NCBI RefSeq assembly: GCF_002288525.1
Contig: NZ_CP023069.1
Span: 186,001 to 250,000 of the forward strand
Origin: Sinorhizobium sojae CCBAU 05684
GTDB lineage: Bacteria > Pseudomonadota > Alphaproteobacteria > Rhizobiales > Rhizobiaceae
DNA length: 64,000 nucleotides
Reading direction: 5' to 3'
In this document: one piece after another, positions 1-8,330 of the stretch
How the letters are laid out: each line of letters opens with the position of its first letter
Position numbering within the stretch: the first letter of the stretch is position 1
Notes under the pieces: model-generated
Told to the model about the DNA's origin: nothing
The model's input: only the letters and a program-made list of their open reading frames with translations
The model's database searches: none
Translations under genes and position numbers: made by a program

Positions 1-31
1 TTTTGGGCGCCGCGCGTGGTAACGTCGGTCC

Positions 32-265
32 ATGGAGATCGATGAGGACAAGATCGACGATGCCGTTTTGGCGCTGTTATGGCTGACGCTGCATAACGAG
101 CGTTGTGCCTGGAAAGGCTTCGACTGGGCAACGACGGATAGGCTTCACAAGAAGGGCATGATCGGCGACCCAGTCAACAAGTCGAAGTCATTGATCCTGA
201 CCGATGAAGGCTTGGAGCGTTCGGAAGCGTTGTTCCGGGAGCTGTTTACGCGGCCGCCGCAATAG
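32..265 (+). CDS. DUF6429-family small protein next to IS66
   Basis: A 77-residue protein starting MEIDEDKIDDAVLALLWLTL, a pattern I know from DUF6429 proteins (acidic start, AWKGFDW centre, LTDEG near the end). No enzymatic motif is visible and its function is unknown. It converges on the IS66 tnpC gene, the two stop regions overlapping by about 20 bases, so it sits between tnpC and the presumed end of the element and is probably an IS66 passenger. The window edge is only 31 bases upstream, so its promoter region is not seen. Confidence 0.7.
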   Translation: MEIDEDKIDDAVLALLWLTLHNERCAWKGFDWATTDRLHKKGMIGDPVNKSKSLILTDEGLERSEALFRELFTRPPQ

Positions 266-1946
266 CCGTCCCTTTGTGTGTCTTCCATTGCCAAGGCAGC
301 AGTTCGTGCAGGCGGGAGACGGGAAGATCGGCGATGCGGGCGAACACATCGGCGAGCCACGCCTTTGGGTCGACGTCGTTGAGACGGCAGGTCGTGATGA
401 CGGAGAGCATGATGGCGGCACGATCGGCGCCACGCTGGGAACCGGCAAAGGTCCAGTTTCGACGCCCGAGTGCAATACCTCTCAGAGCGCGCTCGGCGGC
501 ATTGTTCGTGAGACAAATCCGGCCATCTTCGAGGAAACGGGCAAAACCATCCCACCGCTTCAGCATGTAATCGATCGGCTCGATCGCCTCGGACGATTTG
601 CTGAGCATGGCGCGCTCCCGTTTTAGCCACTCGTGCATGTCATCGAACAGCGGCTTGCTCTTTTCCTGCCGCGCGGCCAGTCGTTCTTCGGCGCTCAATC
701 CATTGATCTCGCGCTCGATCTCAAACAACGCATCGTACCGTTGGACGGCCTCCAGGGCGATCGGCGAGATCGGCTTGCCTTTGCGTTTGCGGTCGCGGGC
801 ATTTTTCTGGATGTCGGCCAGTTCAAAGAATTTGCGCCGCGCATGCGCATGACAAAAGGCGAAGGTGATCGGTACCGCTTTCTTTTCGGCGACACTGAGC
901 GGCTCGAAGCCATTGTAACAATCACTCTGCAGAATGCCGCCATACCCGGCCAGGTGCTTCTGCGGATGCTCGCCGCGGCGGTCGCTCGAAGCATAGTATA
1001 TGGCCGCCGGCGCTGCCGCTCCGCCGTAGGGCCGGTCATCGCACACGTAGGTCCATATGCGCCCGGTCGTGCATTTGTCTTTGGCCTGAATGGGAATGGT
1101 GGTGTCGTCGCCAAAAAGGCGCTCGGCCGCGAAGACATGCGCCTCGATCAGATCAAAGATCGGCAGGAGCGCGGCCGTTCCATACCCGACCTGGTCGGCC
1201 AGCGTCGAGGTCGAAAGCTCGATGCCCTCGCATTTGAACCGGGTGCTCTGGCGGTTCAGCGGACTATGCATGCCGAACTTATCGAACAGGATCGTCGCCA
1301 GCAGATGAGGACCGATGAAGCCGCGCGGCGTGGCATGGAACGGCGCCGGCGGCTGGCTGATCGCTTCGCAGTCACGGCAGGTAAATTTCTCCCGCACCGT
1401 CTCGATCACTTTGAACCGGCGCGGAACCTCCTCGAGCGTCTCAGTGACGTCCTCGCCCAGTTTCGACAGGCGCGACCCGCCGCAGCATGCACAGGTGACT
1501 GGGGGATCGATCACCACGCGCTCGCGTTCGATATCCTCCGGCCACGGCTTTCGGACCGGCCGTTTGCGCGTGAACGAACGCACGCTCGAGGTCTTGGCGG
1601 CAGCCGCCTGCGCTGCGGCTTCATCCTCCGTCGCTGCCATCACCAGTTCTTCGAGCTGCAATTCCATCTGGTCGATCAGGCGCGCCGTGCGCTCGGATCG
1701 CCGGCCGCGCAGTTCGCGCTTCAGCTTTTCGATCGCCAGCTCCAGACTGGCAATCAAGGCCTCACTGTCCGACAGCATGGCCTGCGCATTGGCGGCTTGC
1801 GCCACCGCAATGTCCCGCTCGGCGACGACGGTATCGCGCTCGGCAACAACGACATCACGTTCAGCCTGTAACATCTCACGCTCGGAAAGCAGCGCCAGAT
1901 AGGCGCTCGCAAGGTCCGCAGGAAGGTCCACAGGCTTCGAAGTCAT
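246..1946 (-). CDS. tnpC: IS66 family transposase TnpC
   Basis: A 566-residue protein with the usual IS66 TnpC layout: an N-terminal coiled coil with heptad-like repeats (ERDVVVAERDTVVAERD), a basic segment, a zinc-binding motif (CACCGG and CRDCE) near residues 155-195, then the DDE catalytic core with GDDTTIP and a C-terminal LTNNAAERALRG motif. Full length for the family, with no frameshift. It is the last gene of a tnpA-tnpB-tnpC set on the minus strand. A second, clearly different IS66 lies at 16.0-19.5 kb. Confidence 0.95.
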   Translation of the reverse strand: MTSKPVDLPADLASAYLALLSEREMLQAERDVVVAERDTVVAERDIAVAQAANAQAMLSDSEALIASLELAIEKLKRELRGRRSERTARLIDQMELQLEELVMAATEDEAAAQAAAAKTSSVRSFTRKRPVRKPWPEDIERERVVIDPPVTCACCGGSRLSKLGEDVTETLEEVPRRFKVIETVREKFTCRDCEAISQPPAPFHATPRGFIGPHLLATILFDKFGMHSPLNRQSTRFKCEGIELSTSTLADQVGYGTAALLPIFDLIEAHVFAAERLFGDDTTIPIQAKDKCTTGRIWTYVCDDRPYGGAAAPAAIYYASSDRRGEHPQKHLAGYGGILQSDCYNGFEPLSVAEKKAVPITFAFCHAHARRKFFELADIQKNARDRKRKGKPISPIALEAVQRYDALFEIEREINGLSAEERLAARQEKSKPLFDDMHEWLKRERAMLSKSSEAIEPIDYMLKRWDGFARFLEDGRICLTNNAAERALRGIALGRRNWTFAGSQRGADRAAIMLSVITTCRLNDVDPKAWLADVFARIADLPVSRLHELLPWQWKTHKGTAIAAAA

Positions 1947-1991
1947 GAAGCCATTCGATCAGATTCACTCAATATTTTCAATGCAATAATG

Positions 1992-2345
1992 CTATCCGAC
2001 CCGTGTCGGACGCCAGGTTTCCTGCGGATTGCGCCAGTCGATCCCGGACAACAAATAAGACAATTGCGCCGGTGAGATCGCTACCGCGCCGCCCTCCATA
2101 TTCGGCCAGATGAACCGGCCCTTCTCCAGCCGCCGGGTAAAAAGGCAGGCGCCCAGACCATCATGCCAGATGATCTTCAAAATATCCGATCTGCGGCCCC
2201 TGAAGACGAAGAGATGCCCTGACAACGGATCACGTTTCAGAACCTCCTGCACCCGAAGCGCCAGGGAGGGAAAGCCACAGCGCATGTCCGTATACCCCGT
2301 TGAAAGCCAGACCTTGACGCCTGTTCCCATCGGAAACGGATTCAC
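1992..2345 (-). CDS. tnpB: IS66 family accessory protein TnpB
   Basis: A 117-residue protein of the IS66 Orf2/TnpB family, recognised by VWLSTGYTDMRCGFPSLA, SGHLFVFRGRR, KIIWHDGLGACLF and the C-terminal GIDWRNPQETWRP. It is required with TnpA and TnpC for IS66 transposition; its biochemical role is not settled. Its start overlaps the end of tnpA by 4 bases (ATGA type), indicating translational coupling. Confidence 0.95.
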   Translation of the reverse strand: MNPFPMGTGVKVWLSTGYTDMRCGFPSLALRVQEVLKRDPLSGHLFVFRGRRSDILKIIWHDGLGACLFTRRLEKGRFIWPNMEGGAVAISPAQLSYLLSGIDWRNPQETWRPTRVG

Positions 2346-2713
2346 CGCAGCGCCTCCAGTCCGCGCATGATCCGAAGCAGCGCTTCAACGTCGACATCGC
2401 GGTCCACGATCACACGGCGACCATTCGCGCTGACAACCTCCATCCGGCCGGCGTTCGGCAATGACCCTGCTGCCGGCTCTACCTCTGGAACAAGCAGCGC
2501 CGGGACAAAGCCGCCCACAGGCGACGCAACATCCAGTTGCCACGCTCGTGCGAGCCGGCGCCATTCATATAACTGCGAACGCGATATACCATGTCGCCGC
2601 GCCGTCGTCGCACACAAGCCAGGTTCCAAATAACTCTCCGCGACAATCTGGAGCTTCATCTCTTTGCTAAAACGACGACGCCGACCCGTGTCGACAATCT
2701 CAACTCGATCCAT
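2342..2713 (-). CDS. tnpA: IS66 family accessory protein TnpA
   Basis: About 123 residues starting MDRVEIVDTGRRRRFSKEMK. It has the helix-turn-helix of IS66 TnpA (KLQIVAESYLEPG then ARRHGISRSQLYEWRRLAR) and a C-terminal VDVEALLRIMRGLE segment. An upstream in-frame ATG at 2767 is possible, but the internal start gives the usual family N-terminus. First gene of the tnpABC unit. Confidence 0.9.
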   Translation of the reverse strand: MDRVEIVDTGRRRRFSKEMKLQIVAESYLEPGLCATTARRHGISRSQLYEWRRLARAWQLDVASPVGGFVPALLVPEVEPAAGSLPNAGRMEVVSANGRRVIVDRDVDVEALLRIMRGLEALR

Positions 2714-2791
2714 AGCCGCACTGTCCTTTTTGACGTCAATAAGGACAGTCAGTGCCAAATCCGACAATTCCTACAAGGCGGCCCACCTCGG

Positions 2792-3622
2792 ATGCGTACG
2801 GTCATTTACAGACAATACAATCTTCTTTGCTTCGCCTTTTTTGTTTTCGCCGCTCCAACAGCCGGCGCGCAAGAAGCTAAGATACCAGAAGGGTATAGAC
2901 TTGTATGGTCAGACGAATTCGATCGTGCCGGCCTGCCGGATCCCGCGAAATGGGTTTACGATACGGAGGGCAATAAATCGGGCTGGTACAACAACGAGAA
3001 GCAATACTATGCGGTAAAAAGACGCAAGAACGGCCGGGGTAAGGACGGTAAACTCATCATCACTGCCCGTAAGGAACGGCTGACGAGCGCATCCGACTAC
3101 GGCGGACAGAACTACACCTCCGCGCGCCTTATCACACGCGGAAAGGCCGCTTGGGTTTACGGGCATTTCGCAATCCGCGCACGCCTGCCCTGTGGCCGAG
3201 GTACCTGGCCGGCATTTTGGATGCTTGGCGCTGATAAAACGCCTTGGCCTGAAAATGGGGAGATCGACATCATGGAGCAGGTCGGCAGTGCGCCAGACAA
3301 GATCAAGGGGACAATTCACACTAAGGCAACAGCGCGCACGTTCGGCATCGGGGGTGAAACCGTTCTATCAGACGCGTGCCGTCGCTTCCACATCTATACA
3401 CTAACCTGGACTCCCACCGCGATTTCCATCGGTGTTAATGGGCACTCCTACTTCACCTACAAGAACCCTCAAGAGGGCAGCAGCAGTTGGCCTTTCGATA
3501 CTCCCCACTTTCTCCTCTTGAACCTAGCTATTGGTGGCGACATGGCCGGCAAGATTGACGACGCAATCTTCCCGGTTTCAATGGACATTGACTACGTGCG
3601 CGTTTACCAAAAAGTCAATTAG
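2792..3622 (+). CDS. Secreted glycoside hydrolase family 16 (beta-glucanase/ExoK-like)
   Basis: A 276-residue protein with a Sec signal peptide (hydrophobic LLCFAFFVFAAPTAGA, cleavage after AGA) and a single GH16 domain. The catalytic signature GEIDIMEQVG gives the nucleophile and acid/base glutamates of the E-I-D-x-x-E motif. Conserved flanking pieces are LVWSDEFD, TWPAFWMLG and the terminal MDIDYVRVYQKV. The fold matches endo-1,3(4)-beta-glucanases and rhizobial ExoK-type exopolysaccharide glycanases; the substrate cannot be told from sequence. The ATG at 2792 is chosen because it leads straight into the signal peptide; the reading frame is open upstream into the IS66 end. It lies directly beside IS66 and may have travelled with it. 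Confidence 0.88.
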   Translation: MRTVIYRQYNLLCFAFFVFAAPTAGAQEAKIPEGYRLVWSDEFDRAGLPDPAKWVYDTEGNKSGWYNNEKQYYAVKRRKNGRGKDGKLIITARKERLTSASDYGGQNYTSARLITRGKAAWVYGHFAIRARLPCGRGTWPAFWMLGADKTPWPENGEIDIMEQVGSAPDKIKGTIHTKATARTFGIGGETVLSDACRRFHIYTLTWTPTAISIGVNGHSYFTYKNPQEGSSSWPFDTPHFLLLNLAIGGDMAGKIDDAIFPVSMDIDYVRVYQKVN

Positions 3623-3799
3623 CCCGACCGCGACGCGGTGCTTAATCTCCGCCCCCGGCGCCGAAATCAGTAACGCGGCGCAGATCCACACAATATGCAA
3701 GCAGCTAGACGCCGCGACACGCGGATAATCCCCACACCTTAGTCTAAAAGAGAGGCGCTAAGCGTCGTACAAACGCTCACCCTAGTGGATGGAATCTAA

Positions 3800-4731
3800 G
3801 AGCCTGACCGAAAAAGAGTTGAGTGAAATCAGCCAGTTGTGATTCTGTTTGTTTGCTTAGGACGAACGGAGACCACAATGGGCTGGACTGATTTCACCCG
3901 TCGGCAATATGCCCGACGCGCAAGGCGGTATGCAAGCGATCTGACGGACCGGGAATGGGGATTGATCTCGCCTTGCCTGCCTGGACCGCGGCGGTTGGGC
4001 AGGCCGCGCAGCACCGATCTTCGCGAGGTCGTGAATGCGTTGCTTTACATCGCCACGACGGGGTGCCAGTGGCGGATGATGCCCAAGGATTTTCCGCCTT
4101 TTACAACTGTCCAGTCCTATTTCTACGAATGGCGAGCGACAGGGTTATGGGGTCGGATCAACCATCATCTTGTGATGGAGGCGCGCGAATTGGAAGGCCG
4201 GGAAGCCTCGCCATCTGCTGGCGTGATTGACAGTCAAAGCGTGAAAACCACGGAAAGCGGCGGAATTTCGGGCTATGACGCGGGCAAGAAGATCAAGGGA
4301 CGGAAGCGTCATATCGTCGTCGACACGCTCGGGTTGATGGTCGGCCTCAGGGTTCACAGCGCCGATATCCAAGATCGCGACGGCGCACCTGCCGTCCTCA
4401 AAACCATTCTCAAGCGCTGGCCGTGGCTGAGACATATCTTCGCCGACGGTGGTTATGCCGGACCGAAGCTGAAGGGCGCACTCCAAAAGATCGCTGCCTT
4501 CACTCTCCAGATCGTCAAGCGGACCGACAAGGCCAAGGGCTTCGAAGTTCTGCCGCGGCGCTGGGTCGTGGAGCGCACCTTCGCATGGCTTGGCAGATGC
4601 CGACGATTGGCTAAGGATTGGGAGAAGTCCATCGCATCAGCCGAGGCTTGGATCACTATCGCCCACATCCGGGTCCTGACACGACGCTTGGCAAGGTACG
4701 GATATTGTTGAGACCTTTTCGAGTCAGGCTC
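3800..4731 (+). mobile_element. IS5-family insertion sequence, copy 1 (932 bp, TSD TAA)
   Basis: Ends are GAGCCTGACCGAAAAAG on the left and the imperfect inverse CTTTTCGAGTCAGGCTC on the right. A 3-bp target repeat TAA lies at 3797-3799 and 4732-4734. It contains one full transposase gene. Translations in all frames are the same as in the copies at 35489-36420 and 45290-46221, pointing to recent transposition. The insertion sits at the stop codon of the downstream minus-strand gene and recreates its TAG. Confidence 0.93.
3878..4711 (+). CDS. IS5-family transposase (copy 1)
   Basis: A 277-residue single-ORF DDE transposase starting MGWTDFTRRQYARRARRY. The N-terminal DUF4096-like segment (LTDREWGLISPCLP) is followed by the catalytic core with GVIDSQSVKTTE (first D), HIFADGGYAG (second D) and RRWVVERTFAWLGRCRRL (E). 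The ATG at 3878 is preferred over the upstream GTG at 3839 because a purine-rich GACGAACGGAGACC site precedes it and the family starts here. Intact and likely functional. Confidence 0.93.
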   Translation: MGWTDFTRRQYARRARRYASDLTDREWGLISPCLPGPRRLGRPRSTDLREVVNALLYIATTGCQWRMMPKDFPPFTTVQSYFYEWRATGLWGRINHHLVMEARELEGREASPSAGVIDSQSVKTTESGGISGYDAGKKIKGRKRHIVVDTLGLMVGLRVHSADIQDRDGAPAVLKTILKRWPWLRHIFADGGYAGPKLKGALQKIAAFTLQIVKRTDKAKGFEVLPRRWVVERTFAWLGRCRRLAKDWEKSIASAEAWITIAHIRVLTRRLARYGYC

Positions 4732-5216
4732 TAAGAGTTCAAGCCGTCGCCGTGAGCGCGATATACATCATGCCTTCCGTCCATAAGCATGGGCGGACGT
4801 TGCTCGATTCGAACTTTCAAGTCTGACAAAGCGCCGGGAAGGATGAGACCCTTCGGAGTAGCATCATCTGCCGTGACAAAAACTGGGTCAAGCACCGGAC
4901 GACAGCATTTGAAATGAACGGCAGCGTCCTCGATTTTTATCGAGGGGGAAAAATGAGGTTCGCTTCCATCACCTCGGATAAGAACGATTCTCCCCCCAAG
5001 AGGCTGAGGGTAGGAGGCAAAAACAGTGAAGGCTGTTATCCCATCCCGCAGTCCTTCGTCATCTAAGAATAGTGCATGCGAGTCGTCAAAGCGGATCATC
5101 TGCACCAGTCGGCAACCGAGCAGACTAAAGATTGGCGCAAGTCCGGTGCCGTCGGCAACCTCGACGGTGCGAAAGAGTGTCGTCTCCGGGTCTAAGAGGT
5201 ATGCGACATTCTTCAT
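4731..5216 (-). CDS. DUF3846-like hypothetical protein
   Basis: About 161 residues starting MKNVAYLLDPETTLFRTVEV. The first half (IDP-like start, GCRLVQMIRFDDSH, LFLDDEGLRDG) resembles DUF3846 domains found in phage and plasmid proteins; no function is known. The ATG at 5216 has GGAGAAAGG about 8 bases upstream; the frame is open further upstream to 5408 but without a better site. The TAG stop is built from the IS5 target repeat plus the first IS base. Removing the IS restores the same TAG, so the coding sequence is unchanged by the insertion. Confidence 0.5.
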   Translation of the reverse strand: MKNVAYLLDPETTLFRTVEVADGTGLAPIFSLLGCRLVQMIRFDDSHALFLDDEGLRDGITAFTVFASYPQPLGGRIVLIRGDGSEPHFSPSIKIEDAAVHFKCCRPVLDPVFVTADDATPKGLILPGALSDLKVRIEQRPPMLMDGRHDVYRAHGDGLNS

Positions 5217-5429
5217 GTCCCAGCCTTTCTCCATTGTCATAAATGGCGTGACCCAACAAAAGGCATCCGTCACAGGATCAAACAGCGGCGTGAAGCGCAC
5301 GTCGGGTGGTCTTTCGCTATGCAGCATTTGCCAAGATTGGGAAAATCGATTTTTTGTATGGGGCCTATCCACACCATGGAATGTGGGACGGATTGCGTTC
5401 AAGCACATCAGTGTATTGCGCTTTTGGTT

Positions 5430-5816
5430 TTAATTCACGAGTGACTGCGTGTCCAGTCGGACAATGATTCCGAAACGAAGCGGGCCACCCATTTCGATTT
5501 CATTCCGGTGATTCCGACGCGAAGCCGGACAGTATTGGTGAACCCTGGGTCGTTGCGATATGCGCAGTTGGTGTTGCGCAATGATTCGTCTGCTGACATC
5601 ACCGAGCTCAACGCGGGAGGCATTGTGCACGTTCGGTCGAGGATGACATACCAGTGATCGGCACGCGACGGGTCCTCCACTGTAATAGGTTTCAGCCAAA
5701 TGATGATGTCCCAGGGGGTGGTGTAGCAGTCGGCAGCAAGGCGTGCTTCCAGCAGGAGCCGGGCGGGGGCAGCTTGCCACAGCGGCCAGGCTGATTTGCG
5801 GATGATCATAGCTCAT
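5430..5816 (-). other. Degenerate stretch with an IS-end-like repeat and an unrecognised ORF
   Basis: Two overlapping minus-strand frames are open but neither product is recognised. The part at about 5440-5530 (containing GGCCACCCATTTCGATTTC) looks like the end region of an IS21-type element, so this is probably IS debris. From 5817 to 5936 I see only the lead-in to the IS110 transposase. Confidence 0.3.
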
Positions 5817-5936
5817 AGCGGCGATGGCTCAAGGGTCATGTAGATGGACCGCTGCACCGCCCATTTGATGGCATGGACCGCTCCCTTCCCCTCAGCGAAG
5901 ATGGCGGGCGTCTTTTAGCCAAGGAGGAATGTTTCC

Positions 5937-6974
5937 ATGCCTGTTGTTGCCGTTGGTCTTGATCTCGCAAAGACAGTCTTCCAAGCTCACGGCGTTGATG
6001 ACGCCGGTCAAACCGTTCTACGCCGACGCCTTGGACGAAGCGAGTTGCTCGCGTTTTTCGCTAAGCTGCCGCCTTGTCTGATTGCGATGGAAGCATGCTC
6101 GAGCGCTCATCACTGGGCTCGCGAGCTGGTCACGATTGGTCACGACGTTCGGCTCATTCCGCCGCAATATGTCAAACCCTGTGTCAAACGGAATAAGACC
6201 GACGCCGCAGACGCAGAGGCGATATGCGAGGCGGCGACTCGGCCAAACATGCGCTTCGTTCCAATCAAGACCCGAGACCAGCAAGCCGTGCTCGCTTTGC
6301 ATCGATCTCGTTCATTGCTGGTTCGGCAACGAACAGCATCGATCAATGCTGTTCGTGGATTGGTCGGTGAGTTTGGGCTCATCGCCGCAAAAGGCCGCTA
6401 CCGCATGTCAGAGCTGCGGCAGCGAACGAACGCAATGACGCCAGACCACCTGCCGGCGATCGCCTGCCAAGCTATCAATACCCTCTTCGATCATATCGAT
6501 ATGCTCGAAGAACAGATCGCTGCTGTCGAACGACAAATTGTCGAGTGGCACAAGAACAACGAAGATAGCCGCCGGCTGGCGACTGCACCCGGCGTAGGCC
6601 CAATCACTGCGAGCGCCATCGTCGCAGCTGTGGGAGACGGTTGTCAGTTCCAATCCGCCCGGCACTTTGCGGCCTGGCTCGGGCTGACTCCGAGGATGCA
6701 TGCGAGCGGGAGGAAGGAGCGTATCGGCAGGATTAGCAAGGGAGGTGACAGATATCTGCGGGCGCTTCTCATCCATGGCGCGAGAGCGATTGTCGGAACG
6801 CTGTTCCGCAAAAACGTGCCGCCTCGTCCGTGGCTGCTTGCCCTCGCGGCACGCAGACCGACGAACGTCACCGCTGTCGCAGTCGCGCACAAAACGGCAC
6901 GCGCCTTATGGGCAATGCTGACGCGGGATGAGAAGTATCGCAAACCAATTGCTGCGACACCGTCTGCAGCATAG
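5937..6974 (+). CDS. IS110 family transposase (IS1111-type)
   Basis: A 345-residue DEDD-type transposase. The N-terminal RuvC-like domain shows GLDLAKTVFQAHGV (first D), AMEACSSAHHWAR (E) and KTDAADAEAICEA (two D). The C-terminal Tnp_20 domain shows APGVGPITASAIVAAVGD, FAAWLGLTPR and GDRYLRALLIHGARA. Full length, with ribosome-binding AAGGAGGAA upstream. IS110 elements lack clear terminal repeats and target duplications, so the boundaries are not assigned. Related but distinct copies lie at 11498-12520 and 28836-29732. Confidence 0.93.
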   Translation: MPVVAVGLDLAKTVFQAHGVDDAGQTVLRRRLGRSELLAFFAKLPPCLIAMEACSSAHHWARELVTIGHDVRLIPPQYVKPCVKRNKTDAADAEAICEAATRPNMRFVPIKTRDQQAVLALHRSRSLLVRQRTASINAVRGLVGEFGLIAAKGRYRMSELRQRTNAMTPDHLPAIACQAINTLFDHIDMLEEQIAAVERQIVEWHKNNEDSRRLATAPGVGPITASAIVAAVGDGCQFQSARHFAAWLGLTPRMHASGRKERIGRISKGGDRYLRALLIHGARAIVGTLFRKNVPPRPWLLALAARRPTNVTAVAVAHKTARALWAMLTRDEKYRKPIAATPSAA

Positions 6975-7126
6975 CAGCTTCAGCACTGTTCCTATGATCA
7001 GTGCTGGCTTGCGAGGGTAATCGAATGTGATGGCAACCGGTATGATCCGGGTTCGGCAAAGGCCCATGAAACGATGCGAGCCAGATGAGCTCGTCCATTT
7101 GTCTGGCCGCCGATCCGCGAATACCA

Positions 7127-7531
7127 TCAAGGCCTGCGGCCGAGTGGCTCGCGTAAACAGGCCGGATACACGACCGCAAGAACCGTGTCTGCCGTTATGT
7201 TCAATTTCGCCTTGCAAACAGGGAGCGGTCCATACACGTCGTTCTGCTCCAACAGCAATGCGCCGACGAGACGCGCGATGGCGTCGTCGTTGGGGAAGAT
7301 GCCGACGACCTCGGTGCGTTGCTTGATCTCGCCGTTGAGGCGCTCGATCGGGTCGAGTGCAACTTGGCCCAGTGCTGCTTGTGGAAAGGTCATGTAGGCC
7401 AGCACGTCCTCTTCGGCATGATCCATGATTGAGGCGAGCTTGGGCACCTTTGGCCTGATCTGGTCGGCGACTTTGCGCACTGCTGGCTGGCGGCTCGGGC
7501 TTGCCCCGCTGCGGAAATCGACGGGCGGCAA
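7127..7531 (-). pseudogene. IS256-family (mutator) transposase, C-terminal remnant
   Basis: The frame encodes PIERLNGEIKQRTEVVGIFPNDDAIARLVGALLLEQND (given here as one recognised conserved block from about residue 62 on) preceded by MDHAEEDVLAYMTFPQAALG, both typical of the C-terminal third of IS256-type transposases. Upstream catalytic parts are missing or scattered in other frames. Non-functional debris. Confidence 0.8.
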
Positions 7532-7797
7532 GCAGAAGCTCGGCCGATCTCGATAGTGGGCGAGCGCACGCTAGGCGTCTGCTGATTATCGGCAGCATGG
7601 CGGTACAAAACAGGCGGCAAGGCGCGGCCACGTCGGAGACGCTTGCAAGCGTCCCGAGACTATAGTGGGCGAACATTGTCGTCCATTCGACACTTGCCAT
7701 TTCGCGGGCGAGTACCGCATGCTCCAGTGGCACAAAGACACTTACACTGCCGGCCGATGGATTGATGGTGCCGGCGAATGCGACCAGGGGATGACGT

Positions 7798-7943
7798 TAC
7801 CCATGTTCAAATCCTGCGCCTTCGTCGCAAGCTGGGGCAGGGGCCCGGGCCGGAGCGTGCAGTATATGCGTACCCAGCGGGGTGCGGGCTATGTTTTCGA
7901 CAGCGACGTAAAGGTTGAAGACCTGAGGACACGCAGTCATTGA
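7798..7943 (+). pseudogene. Remnant of an OmpR-type response regulator DNA-binding domain
   Basis: A short frame ends in VQYMRTQRGAGYVFDSDVKV, which matches the last strand-turn-strand of an OmpR/PhoB winged helix (consensus R-T-V-R-G-x-G-Y). The receiver domain and most of the effector domain are absent. I read it as the tail of a lost two-component regulator gene. Confidence 0.45.
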
Positions 7944-8330
7944 CAACGCACTTTCTCGTTTTCGCCTTGAGCCGCATTCGGCGGTGGGCAGGACGGGTCC
8001 GGTGAGTTTCCATCACATCTTTTCGTCATATGGACGGACTAATCAAACGTATTTTCGCGGTGCTTGCAGTGCACTCCCCTCAGGGGAGATATTCGCCGGT
8101 TGCACGTCACGGTGCCCGGCCGGACGGCGTTTGAAGGTACATGGCGTCGCGCAAAGTGAGGGCCGAATGCCCCTTGGAATTGTGCGCGTCAAGCTTCTGC
8201 GCCTTGCTGAACGTCGTGGCTGGCAGGAGGCGGATTTTTCCCGTCTGAGTGCCGATCAGACACTCGATATGACCGCCGAAGGGGGCCTCACCCGGCGGTC
8301 GCCATTCGATTGCTGACCGTAGCCGCCGCG
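7944..8330. other. Intergenic region without a recognised gene
   Basis: Open frames exist on both strands (for example 7984-8316 plus) but give no recognisable domain and lack convincing start signals. Nothing further is supported. Confidence 0.4.

Noticed and set aside
633-1871. A 412-codon plus-strand frame within IS66 tnpC
   Set aside because: Antisense shadow of the transposase; no recognisable protein and no start signals.
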